Notes: generated by a model from the letters alone, not told the origin. Positions 45,181 to 53,507 are shown, counted from the first letter of the stretch. The stretch is DNA of 64,000 bases from CBDDEC01 sp965198045 (GCA_965198045.1 CBDAOL010000012.1:434001-498000); one strand, 5' to 3'. Made by a program: numbers and translations.

Positions 45181-45900
45181 ATGCCGCGCGTCCACAACCA
45201 CCCCGCGCCGCTGCTCGCCGCGCTCGTGAGCGCGGTGCTGCTGCTCGCCGCATGCCAGGCCGCCGCGGCCCCCACGTCCGATGCCCCCGCACCATCCGAG
45301 GCGACCCCGGCGGACGCGATCGCTGCTCCCTCGACGCCCACAGCCACGGCCACGGCAGCCTCACCGCCGCCAACAGCGGTTGCGACCCCGCCACCGACGC
45401 CGGTCGCTACGCCGCCGCCGACGCCCGTTGCGAAACCTCCACCGACACCCCCGCCCGCCCCCTCATCCACGCCGGTTGTCACGCCGACTCCGACTGCGAC
45501 GCCCGCACCTGCATTCGACATCGAGGCCGCCGAGGCGCAGATGCTCGCGCTGGTGAACCAGGCTCGCGCGGCCCAGGGGCTCGCACCGCTGGCTCCCGAC
45601 AACCACCTCAGGTCGATCGCGCGTACGCACTCGGCCGACATGGCTGCTCGCGACTACTTCGCGCACGTCAACCCGGACGACTTGAGCCCGATGGACCGCC
45701 TGGTCGCCGCCGGGTACGAGTTCACGCTGATGGGCGAAAACCTGGCGCTCTACCCCTCGACCGTCGGAGCGCACGAGGGTCTGATGGACTCGCCGGGCCA
45801 CCGCGCCAACATCCTGCACGAGGGCTTCGGACGCATCAGCATTGGCGTCTTCGTCAAGAGCGAGTACGAGATCTACTTCACCCAGCTCTTTGCCGACTAG
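45181..45900 (+). CDS. CAP-domain (SCP/PR1-like) lipoprotein with Pro/Thr-rich linker
   Basis: 239 residues. Signal peptide ending LLAACQ (lipobox LAAC), then about 85 residues dominated by Pro, Thr and Ala (repeats of VATPPPTP), forming an extended stalk. From about residue 115 comes the CAP domain: MLALVNQARAAQGLAPL, THSADMAARDYFAHVNP, GENLALYPSTVGAHEGLMDS, PGHRANILHEGFGRISIG. The His and Glu of the CAP cavity (FAHVNP, GENLA, GHRANIL) are present. It is exported and anchored by lipid; bacterial CAP proteins have mostly unknown roles on the surface. Confidence 0.9.
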   Translation: MPRVHNHPAPLLAALVSAVLLLAACQAAAAPTSDAPAPSEATPADAIAAPSTPTATATAASPPPTAVATPPPTPVATPPPTPVAKPPPTPPPAPSSTPVVTPTPTATPAPAFDIEAAEAQMLALVNQARAAQGLAPLAPDNHLRSIARTHSADMAARDYFAHVNPDDLSPMDRLVAAGYEFTLMGENLALYPSTVGAHEGLMDSPGHRANILHEGFGRISIGVFVKSEYEIYFTQLFAD

Positions 45901-46008
45901 CGCTGACAGCGCCCGCGAGCGGTCGGCTCCGTTACCTCGCTGCGCGACGTCCATGGCCCCACGCAACGATCGTGGTCAGCTCCGAGCGTCCCGGCGCCGC
46001 AGGCCGCG

Positions 46009-46478
46009 CTAGGCTTGAGGATGCGCGGAAGGCGGTGGCTGACCGTCAGCCGTCTCGACGTCTTCCGCCGCGTCCGGCTCAGGCAGAGCCGCGTTCGGGT
46101 TGATGTCCGGGCGTGCGCCGATCTTGTACAGACGGCTGTGCGCGTACAGCGACGCCCGCTTCGTCTCGAACGAGAGGTTGGCATACGCGTCGATGGTCGG
46201 CGGGTCACCCGCGCGCGGGATGACAAGCGTCCCGCCTCGTGTGACGCCGGGGAACGGATCGGCCGGGGTGCCTCCGTCGTCGCGGCAGCGCCCGGGTCCG
46301 TCGTCGCCGGCGCCGTCGGGTCGGGCGTGTCATCGTCGTCATCGTCATCGTCATCGTCATCGTCGTCGTCGCCGCAGCCGATCAGGGCTGCGCCCGCGAG
46401 GCCGGCGCCAGCGACGCCCGCTCCACGGAGCACTCCACGTCGCGAGACGCGGGTCTGCCAGTACTTACTGGTGCTCAA
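46009..46478 (-). pseudogene. Truncated Tat-exported peptide-binding protein remnant
   Basis: TTG 46478 follows GGAGG. Tat signal RVSRRGVLRGAGVAGAGLAG is followed by IGCG, fourteen Asp residues and a PT-rich linker. After a one-base shift near 46256-46268 the other frame gives GGTLVIPRAGDPPTIDAYAN and KRASLYAHSRLYKIGARPDI, the start of an SBP family 5 domain. That frame stops at 46009 after about 75 residues of domain, where some 450 are missing. It is therefore a decayed gene, frameshifted and deleted at the 3' end. The convergent CAP gene lies just beyond. Confidence 0.75.
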
Positions 46479-46819
46479 TCGATCCTCCGTCGTTAGTGAG
46501 AGGCCTGCCTCGACACCTCGTTGACCGGCCCAATTGGTCGCCGGCCATGCCGAGTTCCCCCGAGACACAGACACTCGTCCCTGCGTTCATGAGACCTTAC
46601 CTGGACGAGCTACTAAGCGGATTCGCACGAATCTTGTTGAATCTGCGCGAATCTCCGGAATCTAACGCCATGACACCCTTCCCAGTTGCGAAGATGGATC
46701 CAATGTCGCGAGAGCACCCGTAGCTATGACGATCGTTGTGGCGACGGTGCGGCGGTGGTGGTTGGTGCCCTAGAGTCCTCGCCACGCTGCGCACGCGACT
46801 GTCCGAGGGGGACGCTGCC
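46479..46819. other. Intergenic region with four-copy GAATCT array
   Basis: 341 bp between the divergent SBP remnant and the DinB gene. No coding capacity is supported. Its most AT-rich part holds the repeat array at 46629-46663, so it probably contains promoters for one or both flanking genes. Confidence 0.6.
46629..46663 (+). promoter_or_regulatory. Four GAATCT direct repeats with about 10-bp period
   Basis: GAATCT starts at 46629, 46639, 46649 and 46658, so all copies face the same side of the helix. A GATTC inverted half-copy precedes them at 46620-46624. Such phased hexamers are typical of tandem binding by a response regulator or similar dimer. The regulator is unknown. Confidence 0.55.
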
Positions 46820-47317
46820 ATGGTGACGACGATCGATCGTTTCGCGGGCATGCTCGACCTGCTTGCCCACGACGTGCTTCGCAGCCTCGATGGGGTGCCA
46901 GAGGAATTGCTGAACGCCGAGGTCGATGTACCCGAGGCCAACTCGCTGTTTGCGATCGCGACGCACCTGCTCGCGTCATCGAAGGTGTGGACGCTAGTGG
47001 CCATCGGCGGCGGGACGTCCGACCGGGACCGCGACTCCGAGTTTGTGGCGGCCGGAACGGTGGACGATCTGCGCGCTGAATATGAGGCGTGGCTGGCGGC
47101 GATGCACGAGGTGCTCGACGGAATGCCCGACAGCGAGCTGGCGCGCGAGACCGGCTATCCGCCGTACCGGGACGACCTGTTCAAGGCAGAGCCGGGCACG
47201 CAGTCGATGACGGTCGCACATGCGCTGGCGCACTGCATCGACCACATCGCGATCCATCTCGGCCACATCCAGGTCACCCGCGACGCCCTGCTGGCCGGTC
47301 GCGCCGGCGGCGGTTGA
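46820..47317 (+). CDS. DinB-family protein
   Basis: 165 residues from ATG 46820, preceded by GAGGGGG. Four-helix DinB/YfiT-like layout: FAGMLDLLAHDVLRSLDGVP, SLFAIATHLLASSKVWTL and HALAHCIDHIAIHLGHIQVT. His residues at ATHLL and HIAIHLGH sit where the family binds metal. Members act as thiol-dependent S-transferases or isomerases; the reaction here is unknown. The SRPBCC gene follows in the same direction 44 bp later. Confidence 0.85.
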   Translation: MVTTIDRFAGMLDLLAHDVLRSLDGVPEELLNAEVDVPEANSLFAIATHLLASSKVWTLVAIGGGTSDRDRDSEFVAAGTVDDLRAEYEAWLAAMHEVLDGMPDSELARETGYPPYRDDLFKAEPGTQSMTVAHALAHCIDHIAIHLGHIQVTRDALLAGRAGGG

Positions 47318-47361
47318 CATCCCTCCGACGCGTTCCCTACGCTCAACCGTAGGGTTGATCG

Positions 47362-47889
47362 ATGGTGACGGTATCCGCGCCATCGAGCGGAGAGGCCGTC
47401 CACGTGCATCGCATCTGGCACTACATCGAGATCGAGGCGTCGCCTGATGTGGTGTTCGACGCTGTCGCGACCGCCGAGGGCGTGTCGCACTGGTGGGGCG
47501 AGGCGCGGGACGAACCCTCGGAGGTTGCGCCGGACGCCGCTGGTCGCGTGATGTACATCGGCAGTGGCCCGGACGGCGGCTGGTTCCGCGCCGAGGTGAC
47601 GGAGGCGGAACGGCCGACGAGCGTGCGCTGGCGGTTCCTGGAGGACTCGGACGGCGACAGCGAGCAGAGTCGGAAGGGCACGGAGGTGGAGTTCCACGCC
47701 GATGAGATGGCGACGGGCACGGGCCTGCGTTTCGTCCACGGGCCGTGGGAGCGGCGCGACGATCTCTTCGGCGAGCGCAACTACTTCTGGGGCTTCTTCA
47801 TGCGGAACCTCAAGCGCTACACCGAGCGCGGCAGCGGCCAGTCGGCGCCGCGCCACTTCGTGGAGCGTCCCGAGGACCGCGAAAGCTAG
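47362..47889 (+). CDS. SRPBCC/AHSA1-like domain protein
   Basis: 175 residues. The strand IWHYIEIEASPDVVFDAVATAEGVSHWWGE is the classic AHSA1/START entry, followed by WFRAEVTEAERPTSVRWRFLE and TGLRFVHGPWERRDD. These domains form a hydrophobic cavity for lipids or ligands. The tail (RGSGQSAPRHFVERPEDRES) is extra. A GTG at 47404 is an alternative start. Function unknown. Confidence 0.82.
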   Translation: MVTVSAPSSGEAVHVHRIWHYIEIEASPDVVFDAVATAEGVSHWWGEARDEPSEVAPDAAGRVMYIGSGPDGGWFRAEVTEAERPTSVRWRFLEDSDGDSEQSRKGTEVEFHADEMATGTGLRFVHGPWERRDDLFGERNYFWGFFMRNLKRYTERGSGQSAPRHFVERPEDRES

Positions 47890-47912
47890 CTCGCTGCTGC
47901 GAGCCGGTGCCC

Positions 47913-48737
47913 TCAGCTCGGCGCGATGCCGATGCCTTCGACGTGGATGAACATGAAGAACGCCTCCGGGTCACACGCCCAGGCACGCCAGCCGGCGGCG
48001 ATGCGTTCGAGGTCCGCGCGCTCGGCCAGGCCGTACTCGATCGCCTGGTCTGCGAGCGAGGAGTGGGTGATGCGCTCGGCCCAGGAGTCGCCCCAGTTGC
48101 GCACGTCGTCCGGTTCGCGAAAGACCCAGTTCGAGGTGGTGATCTCGATCGCCTCGAAGCCGGCGGCGGCCAGCCAGGAGGGGATGCGCCGCCCGGCGTT
48201 AGCGTCCCCACCGTTGCGCGCCGCGACGGCCGTGTAGAGCGCTCGCCAGTCGTCGATCGCCTCGTAGCGAGGCCATCCGACCATCGTCTGGTAGTCGGCA
48301 TCGCGGATCGCGACGAGGCCGCCCGGTTTCAGCACGCGACGCATCTCTTCGAGCGCCGCCACGGGCTCGGCGAGGTGTTGGAGCACCTGGTGCGCGTAGG
48401 TCACATCGAACGAGGCGACGTCATCGGGCAACGCGTAGACGCTCGCCTCCTCGAACCGGATGTTCGTGACCCCTCGCTCACCAGCGATGGCGCGAGCGTC
48501 CTCGAGGACGGCCGGCTCGACATCGATGGCGACGACCTCGCCCGGCGCGACGCGAGCGGCGAGGCCGGCGGTGATGGTCCCGGGCCCGCAACCGACATCG
48601 AGAAGGCGCATGCCCGGCTGCAGGCGCGGCAGCAGGAAGCCGGCCGCCTCCTCGGCAGTGCGCCGTCGGTGTTGGGCGACCACGGACTCGTGGTGGCCGT
48701 GGACGTACGCGTCGGGTTCAGGTCGGTCGCTTGCCAC
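47913..48737 (-). CDS. Class I SAM-dependent methyltransferase (UbiE/Methyltransf_11-like)
   Basis: 274 residues from GTG 48737. SAM-binding motif I is LLDVGCGPGTITAGLA, followed by VVAIDVEPAVLEDARA, FDVTYAHQVLQHLAEPVAAL and LKPGGLVAIRDADYQTM. The C-terminal part is longer than in UbiE and ends FFMFIHVEGIGIAPS. Substrate unknown. The 5' end overlaps the preceding small gene by 20 bp in the same direction. Confidence 0.92.
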   Translation of the reverse strand: MASDRPEPDAYVHGHHESVVAQHRRRTAEEAAGFLLPRLQPGMRLLDVGCGPGTITAGLAARVAPGEVVAIDVEPAVLEDARAIAGERGVTNIRFEEASVYALPDDVASFDVTYAHQVLQHLAEPVAALEEMRRVLKPGGLVAIRDADYQTMVGWPRYEAIDDWRALYTAVAARNGGDANAGRRIPSWLAAAGFEAIEITTSNWVFREPDDVRNWGDSWAERITHSSLADQAIEYGLAERADLERIAAGWRAWACDPEAFFMFIHVEGIGIAPS

Positions 48738-49164
48738 AGTGGCCCGATTGTCTCGACCGTCCGAGCCGAGCGCCAGCGAGCCAGAGCAGTCGGCGCTTCG
48801 AAAACGCGCTCGACGTTTCGGCGCGCTGCGCGTCGTGCCGCTCGATGGCGAGTTGTAGGGCGTCGAGGACGGCCCCCGGACCGCGGTCCCGTGCCTCGTG
48901 GAGGTCGACGCTGACCGCTCGCGAGCGGCGATGGACGGCGTTCGCCATCTCCATCACGCGACGCTCGGTGGCGGCTCGGGATCGGTCGGCCGCATGGAGC
49001 ACCTCATGGGTGTTGAAGGCGCGGGCGCGGCGCTGCTTCGTCATCTGCTGGTACAGGTCGCGATACTCGGCCAGCAGCTCGGCTGGCGGTAGCTGCTCGA
49101 AATCGACGGCCCCTGGCCGTTCGAGGCGGTCCAGGCTGGAAAGGGTGCTCTGCTGATGGGCCAC
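48718..49164 (-). CDS. Hypothetical helical protein
   Basis: 148 residues from GTG 49164. No family recognised. It is Arg/Ala/Glu-rich with long amphipathic helices (PPAELLAEYRDLYQQMTKQR, LDALQLAIERHDAQRAETS). No signal peptide. Overlap with the methyltransferase start supports translation in the same operon. Low confidence in coding status. Confidence 0.45.
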   Translation of the reverse strand: MAHQQSTLSSLDRLERPGAVDFEQLPPAELLAEYRDLYQQMTKQRRARAFNTHEVLHAADRSRAATERRVMEMANAVHRRSRAVSVDLHEARDRGPGAVLDALQLAIERHDAQRAETSSAFSKRRLLWLAGARLGRSRQSGHCGKRPT

Positions 49165-49250
49165 CGACCACCTCCGCTGACGCTGCGCCGGCGCGGCCGG
49201 AGGCCGCCTGACGTTTGGGCTCTACTTTCTACATGCTGGCAACAAGCGGA

Positions 49251-49295
49251 GATGTTTCATAAAGAAACGTCAGATACCGTTTTGGATTCCTGACG
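49251..49295. promoter_or_regulatory. Two overlapping inverted repeats upstream of the luciferase-like gene
   Basis: GATGTTTC (49251-49258) and GAAACGTC (49264-49271) pair 7 of 8 around ATAAA, and CGTCAG (49268-49273) pairs with CTGACG (49290-49295). They lie in the most AT-rich part of the 189-bp divergent gap, 58-103 bp ahead of the oxidoreductase start, so they are operator candidates. Confidence 0.4.
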
Positions 49296-49353
49296 CCAGC
49301 TTCGCGCTACGCTCCGCGGCAGTTCGAGGGAGCTGTCAGTCGAGAGGGCTGCG

Positions 49354-50298
49354 ATGACTATTCCAGAGGGCTTCCGCGCCGGGTTCGGGATGCCACAGGT
49401 GTTCCCCGACGGCCCAGTCGACGTCGAGGAGATTCGACGCGTCGCCGCAGCCGCTGAGGCCCGTGGGTACGACTCACTCTGGACGCAGGACCAACTGCTC
49501 GGCCAGGCCAACACGGTGGAACCGATGGCGCTGCTGTCGTATCTCGCCGCGATCACCTCTGCGATTCGCCTCGGCGTCTCCGTGATCGTGCTGCCGACCC
49601 GCAACCCGGTGCAGCTGGCGAAGACGCTGAGCGCCATCGACGTGCTCAGCGGTGGGCGGCTGATCGCAGGGGTCGGCCTCGGAGGCGAGTGGGATGCTCA
49701 GGCGTTCGGGATTCCCAACGAGCGACGGGTCAGGCGCTTCCTCGACGTGCTCGGCGCGGTCGACGCCCTCTGGACCCAGCCGCGGGCGCAGTTCGAGGGC
49801 GAGTGGCATCGCCTCGACGGCACGCCGATGAACCCGAAGCCCGTGCAGCAGCCACGCCCGCCGGTGATCTTCGGCGCGCGCGCCGAGCCCGCGCTGCGTC
49901 GCGCCGTGCGCCTGGGCGACGGTTGGATGGGCCCCGGCTCCTCCAGCGCCGCCGACTTCGGCGAGCACGTCGCGACGCTGCGGCGACTGCTCGAGGAGGC
50001 GAATCGCGACCCCTCGACGTTCCCGATCTCGAAGCGCGTTTACCTCGCGATCGACGACGACGCGGACCGCGCTGAGCGGCGTCTCCGCGAGTGGTTCGCG
50101 CACAACTACGGCGATGCCGACATGGCGACCGAAGTCTCGATCTGGGGACCACCGTCCGAGGTCTCGGAGCGCATCGACGAGCTGATCGACGCTGGCGACG
50201 ACACGTTGCCGGTGCAACACCTGCTGCTCAACCCGGTGTTCGACTTCGACGAGCACCTGGAGGCGTTGGCGGGCTATACCGGTGGTCGGTCTTCGTAG
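49354..50298 (+). CDS. LLM-class flavin/F420-dependent oxidoreductase
   Basis: 314 residues. TIM-barrel luciferase-like features: VEEIRRVAAAAEARGYDSLWTQDQL, LGVSVIVLPTRNPVQLAKTL, LIAGVGLGGEWDAQAFGIP, PPVIFGARAEPALRRAVRLGDGWMG. Most close relatives use F420 or FMN to oxidise or monooxygenate small organics; cofactor choice is not fixed by the sequence. It ends convergently with, and overlaps, the NTF2-like gene by 25 bp. Confidence 0.9.
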   Translation: MTIPEGFRAGFGMPQVFPDGPVDVEEIRRVAAAAEARGYDSLWTQDQLLGQANTVEPMALLSYLAAITSAIRLGVSVIVLPTRNPVQLAKTLSAIDVLSGGRLIAGVGLGGEWDAQAFGIPNERRVRRFLDVLGAVDALWTQPRAQFEGEWHRLDGTPMNPKPVQQPRPPVIFGARAEPALRRAVRLGDGWMGPGSSSAADFGEHVATLRRLLEEANRDPSTFPISKRVYLAIDDDADRAERRLREWFAHNYGDADMATEVSIWGPPSEVSERIDELIDAGDDTLPVQHLLLNPVFDFDEHLEALAGYTGGRSS

Positions 50299-50690
50299 GG
50301 GTAGTCCACGAGTTCGCTCCCTGGCGCGGTCGGATCGAACGTCCAGTACTGCCGGATCTCGGCGATGAGGCCGTCCGCGAAGCGGTAGTGCTCGCTGCCG
50401 CGGACGACGAACGCCGCGCCCTCGTGCGTCCCCCGCATCGACCACTCGATGGCGGCGGTGTCACCCTCGACGATGGCGGCGTCAAGGGTCCAGCGGGCGC
50501 CGTGCCACTGCTCGTGGACGCGCGCCCAGAACGTGCCGATGGCGTCGCTGCCACGGACCGGCGCGTGGTTGGTGTCGTAGATCGTGGCGTCCGAGGTGAA
50601 GTGGGCGGCCACCGCCTCGGCGTCGCCGGCGGTGCAGGCGGCGAAGTACGAGCGGATCAAGTTGCGCGGATCGGTTGGGAGAGCGGACAT
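50274..50690 (-). CDS. SnoaL/NTF2-like protein
   Basis: 138 residues. LIRSYFAACTAGDAEAVAAHFTSDATIYD and AIEWSMRGTHEGAAFVVRGSEHYRFADGLIAEIRQYW match the NTF2-like cone fold with its conserved beta-sheet. Members include isomerases, hydratases and plain ligand-binding proteins, so the role is open. It follows the fused oxidoreductase gene in the same direction by 12 bp. Confidence 0.85.
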   Translation of the reverse strand: MSALPTDPRNLIRSYFAACTAGDAEAVAAHFTSDATIYDTNHAPVRGSDAIGTFWARVHEQWHGARWTLDAAIVEGDTAAIEWSMRGTHEGAAFVVRGSEHYRFADGLIAEIRQYWTFDPTAPGSELVDYPYEDRPPV

Positions 50691-50702
50691 GGCAGGCGTG
50701 GC

Positions 50703-52748
50703 TCAGCGATCGTCGCGGCGAAGGTCGAGCCACTCGACCTCGCGCTGGCTGAGGTCGACCTCGATCGCTCCGACCGTGCTGTCCCACTCGGCGAGGGTGC
50801 GCGGACCGACCAGGCAGAATGTCGGGAAGGGCTGGTGCAGCGCGTAAGCGAGGGCGATGTTCACCGCCTCGACGCCGCACTCCTCGGCCAGCTCGATCGC
50901 GCGGCGTCGGCGCTCGTGGTTCGCCTCCGAGAACCACGCGTTCGCCAGCTCCGGGTCGTCCGAGGCCCGCTCTGGTGCACCGCGGTCGGTGAAGAACCCC
51001 CGCGCCTGGCTCGACCAGGAGAACTCGGGTAGCTGCCGGCGGACCAGCCACTCCCGGAAGCCGTCGTCCGAGCAGGCGAGGACGCCCGGCCAGACGGGCC
51101 GTTCCATCCTCGCGAGGCTGAAGTTGTTGCTGAGCGCGCCGAAGCCCTGCAGGCCGCGCTCGGCGGCGTAGGCGTTCGCCGCCTCGATGCGTTCGATCGT
51201 CCAGTTGGAGCCGCCGAAGACGCGGATCTGGCCGCGACGCACGTGCTCGTTCAGCACCTCGACCCATTCGCCGATAGGGACCGCGGGGTCGTCGCGGTGG
51301 AGGAAATAGAGGTCGGCTGTCTCGATCTGCAGGCGTTCGAGTGACTCTTCGAGCTGTCGCGAGAGCGCGTCGGGGTTGCAGTTCGGCGTGTGAGCGCCCT
51401 TCACGATCACCGCGACCTCGTCGCGCACGCCGCGCGCGCGGAGCCACCTGCCGAGCAGCCGCTCGGTGACACCGCCGGTGTAGAGATGCGCCGTGTCGAA
51501 GACGTTGCCCCCGCGCTCGAAGAAGTCGTCCCACATGGCCTCGGCGTGGGGCATCGTGACCTGGTTGTCGCAACCCATGACCAGTCGCGACAGCGGCACC
51601 GGCACGCCGGCGACGTCAGCGAGCGGCAGCGGGGACGCATCTCCCGGCACGATCTGGCGACGCAGGGGTCGGCCTGCGAGCGTGGACTCCGAGGCAGCCT
51701 CGGGGCGCTCCGCGTCGTAGACGAGGCCGATCGCCTCGCGCCAGCGGTCCAGCGTCGCCATGTTGCCGAGGGTGTCCTCGTGCGACATCGAGGGCGCCTC
51801 GCCGGCCTCGACTTGCGCTGCCACCTCGTCGGCCTCGATCGCGTAGAGCCAGCCCTCGTTCGGGACCTCGATCGCCTCGCGCTCGCCGTCACGCCGCACG
51901 AGGTCGATGCGGCCGTCGGCGGGACCGCGGCTGCCCATGCCAAACCACGGCTGCGGGACCTCCAGGCGGCCCTCCGTGCCGATCACGGTGACGGTGTTGC
52001 GCAGCGGGACGCGGACGGCCGTTTGCAGCTGGGCGACGATGCCGCCCTCGAAGGTGAGCGTGGCGGTGGCTTGCTCGTCGACGCGGGTCGCGCCGAGCCT
52101 GCCGGTGCCGGTGAGCTCGATCGGGTCGGCGAACGGCCAGCCGCGAGCCGCTCCGGCGATGAGGCGGGCCATCGAAACGGCGTAGCAACCGACATCGAGG
52201 ATGCCGCCACCGCCGAGAGCGTTCGCGAAGATGCGTCGCTCAGCGTCCTCGTCCGTCTCGAGTGGAGCGCGGTAGCCAAAGCTCGCCTCGATCAATCGCA
52301 CCTCACCGACGGCGCGATCGCGGACGAGTTCGACAAGCCGGCGCGTCTGCGGATGGGGGCGGTACATGAACGCCTCCATCAGAAACGTTCCCGCGCGCCG
52401 TGCGGCCTGGACGGCGGCCATGGCGTGGGCGTGGTTGAGTGCGATCGGTTTCTCGACGAGCACGTGTTTGCCCGCCTCCGCCGCGAGGATTGACCACTGC
52501 ACGTGGTACGGGTGCGGCGTCGCGATGTAGACGGCGTCGACATTCGGGTCGTCGAGGAGCCGGGCATAGCCCTCGATCGCCTCGCCGCCGAACTCGTCGG
52601 CGAAGGCCGCCGCGCGGGCGGCGTCGCGGCTGGCCGTGGCCTGCAGGACGCCACTCGAGGAGTGGACGAGATCCTCGGCGAACCGCCGGGCGATGGCGCC
52701 GGGGCCGAGGATGCCCCAGCGCAGACGTTGCGGTTCGGCGTTCGTCAC
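50703..52748 (-). CDS. Gfo/Idh/MocA oxidoreductase fused to an aldo/keto reductase
   Basis: 681 residues from GTG 52748 (upstream sequence lacks homology). Domain 1, residues about 8-335: Rossmann WGILGPGAIARRFAEDL, HVLVEKPIALN (EKP motif) and GGGGILDVGCYAVSMARLIAG. Domain 2, about 360-681: AKR barrel with tetrad Asp/Tyr in NVFDTAHLYTGG, Lys in VIVKGAHTP and His in YFLHRDD, plus VFGGSNWTIERIEAANAYA and a C-terminal NADPH region (FCLVGPRTLAEWDS). Both active sites appear complete. It may carry out two linked redox steps on a sugar. Confidence 0.92.
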   Translation of the reverse strand: MTNAEPQRLRWGILGPGAIARRFAEDLVHSSSGVLQATASRDAARAAAFADEFGGEAIEGYARLLDDPNVDAVYIATPHPYHVQWSILAAEAGKHVLVEKPIALNHAHAMAAVQAARRAGTFLMEAFMYRPHPQTRRLVELVRDRAVGEVRLIEASFGYRAPLETDEDAERRIFANALGGGGILDVGCYAVSMARLIAGAARGWPFADPIELTGTGRLGATRVDEQATATLTFEGGIVAQLQTAVRVPLRNTVTVIGTEGRLEVPQPWFGMGSRGPADGRIDLVRRDGEREAIEVPNEGWLYAIEADEVAAQVEAGEAPSMSHEDTLGNMATLDRWREAIGLVYDAERPEAASESTLAGRPLRRQIVPGDASPLPLADVAGVPVPLSRLVMGCDNQVTMPHAEAMWDDFFERGGNVFDTAHLYTGGVTERLLGRWLRARGVRDEVAVIVKGAHTPNCNPDALSRQLEESLERLQIETADLYFLHRDDPAVPIGEWVEVLNEHVRRGQIRVFGGSNWTIERIEAANAYAAERGLQGFGALSNNFSLARMERPVWPGVLACSDDGFREWLVRRQLPEFSWSSQARGFFTDRGAPERASDDPELANAWFSEANHERRRRAIELAEECGVEAVNIALAYALHQPFPTFCLVGPRTLAEWDSTVGAIEVDLSQREVEWLDLRRDDR

Positions 52749-52800
52749 CCGCTTGCCTCCGCGCCGCAGCGTAGCGGACGAAGGGGCCGTGCGCCGCGGG

Positions 52801-53115
52801 CTAGTCCTCGCCCCCAAGCGCTACTGGATGCGCGGAGGCGACGACCTCTGGGGCGGCCGCCAGCTGATCGGCTGCGCGGATGACCTCGGCAGGCGTCAGC
52901 GAAAGTGCGGCGCACCAGCGGAGGAGGAGTGTGACCGTGAACTCGGCGCCGTGCTCGTAGCGGGCCACACTGTGCTCGGAGACTCCGATGTCACGCGCGA
53001 CCGACTCAAGCGAGCGAGCGTCGTTGAGGCGGACGCGCTGCAGGAGCGGCCCGATCGCGGAGCTGGTCGTAGTGCCCGGCACGATCACCCCCTGGTTGAC
53101 GCCGTTTTCGCACAT
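52801..53115 (-). CDS. XRE-family HTH regulator
   Basis: 104 residues. The HTH is SLESVARDIGVSEHSVARYEHGAEF, near residues 35-60, with a C-terminal helix region (LLLRWCAALSLTPAEVIRAA). It is divergent from a second XRE gene and its stop lies 53 bp ahead of the fused oxidoreductase start, which it may control together with itself. Confidence 0.85.
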   Translation of the reverse strand: MCENGVNQGVIVPGTTTSSAIGPLLQRVRLNDARSLESVARDIGVSEHSVARYEHGAEFTVTLLLRWCAALSLTPAEVIRAADQLAAAPEVVASAHPVALGGED

Positions 53116-53141
53116 CGAGAGGATCGCGTACAGCGACGAGG

Positions 53142-53171
53142 TTCACAGTTAAATGGTCATTCGACTAGACT
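53142..53171 (+). promoter_or_regulatory. Candidate sigma70-type promoter for the plus-strand XRE gene
   Basis: TTCACA (53142-53147), 18-bp spacer, TAGACT (53166-53171). The start codon at 53187 is 15 bp beyond the -10 element, so the message would be leaderless or nearly so. The region is AT-rich relative to its surroundings. Confidence 0.4.
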
Positions 53172-53186
53172 GGCCCCACAAGGACG

Positions 53187-53507
53187 GTGGTCTGGGTGGG
53201 TCGAAACCGCGAACCAGTGAGCGAGCTAGCGGTGGCTGTAGGCGCCCGCCTGCGGATCGTTCGCCTCGAGGCGGGACGGAGTCAGGCCTGGGTTGCAGAT
53301 GCGATCGACGTGACCCAGGGCTCAATCTCCAATTATGAAGCCGGGCTGCGCGACATCCCGGTGCACCTCCTCCTCTCCGCGCTCTCCGCGCTCGGTCATG
53401 ATCCCGGGCGGTTCTTCGAGGGCCTTCCCGGGCTGATCAGCGCGACCGACGGCGACACCCGCTCGGCCGCCGAGGCGATGCGCGCGGTGCCGCTGCCCGC
53501 AGTCTGA
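53187..53507 (+). CDS. XRE-family HTH regulator
   Basis: 106 residues from GTG 53187; a GTG at 53196 is possible. HTH segment SQAWVADAIDVTQGSISNYEAGLRD is a canonical Cro/C1 helix-turn-helix, and SALSALGHDPGRFFEGLPGL is the dimerisation side. It is divergent from another XRE gene with a 71-bp gap. The SDR gene follows 136 bp later. Confidence 0.88.
   Translation: MVWVGRNREPVSELAVAVGARLRIVRLEAGRSQAWVADAIDVTQGSISNYEAGLRDIPVHLLLSALSALGHDPGRFFEGLPGLISATDGDTRSAAEAMRAVPLPAV

Noticed and set aside
46325..46375. Short tandem TCATCG/TCGTCG DNA repeats taken for a regulatory microsatellite
   Set aside because: They encode the Asp run after the lipobox on the minus strand and need no separate explanation.
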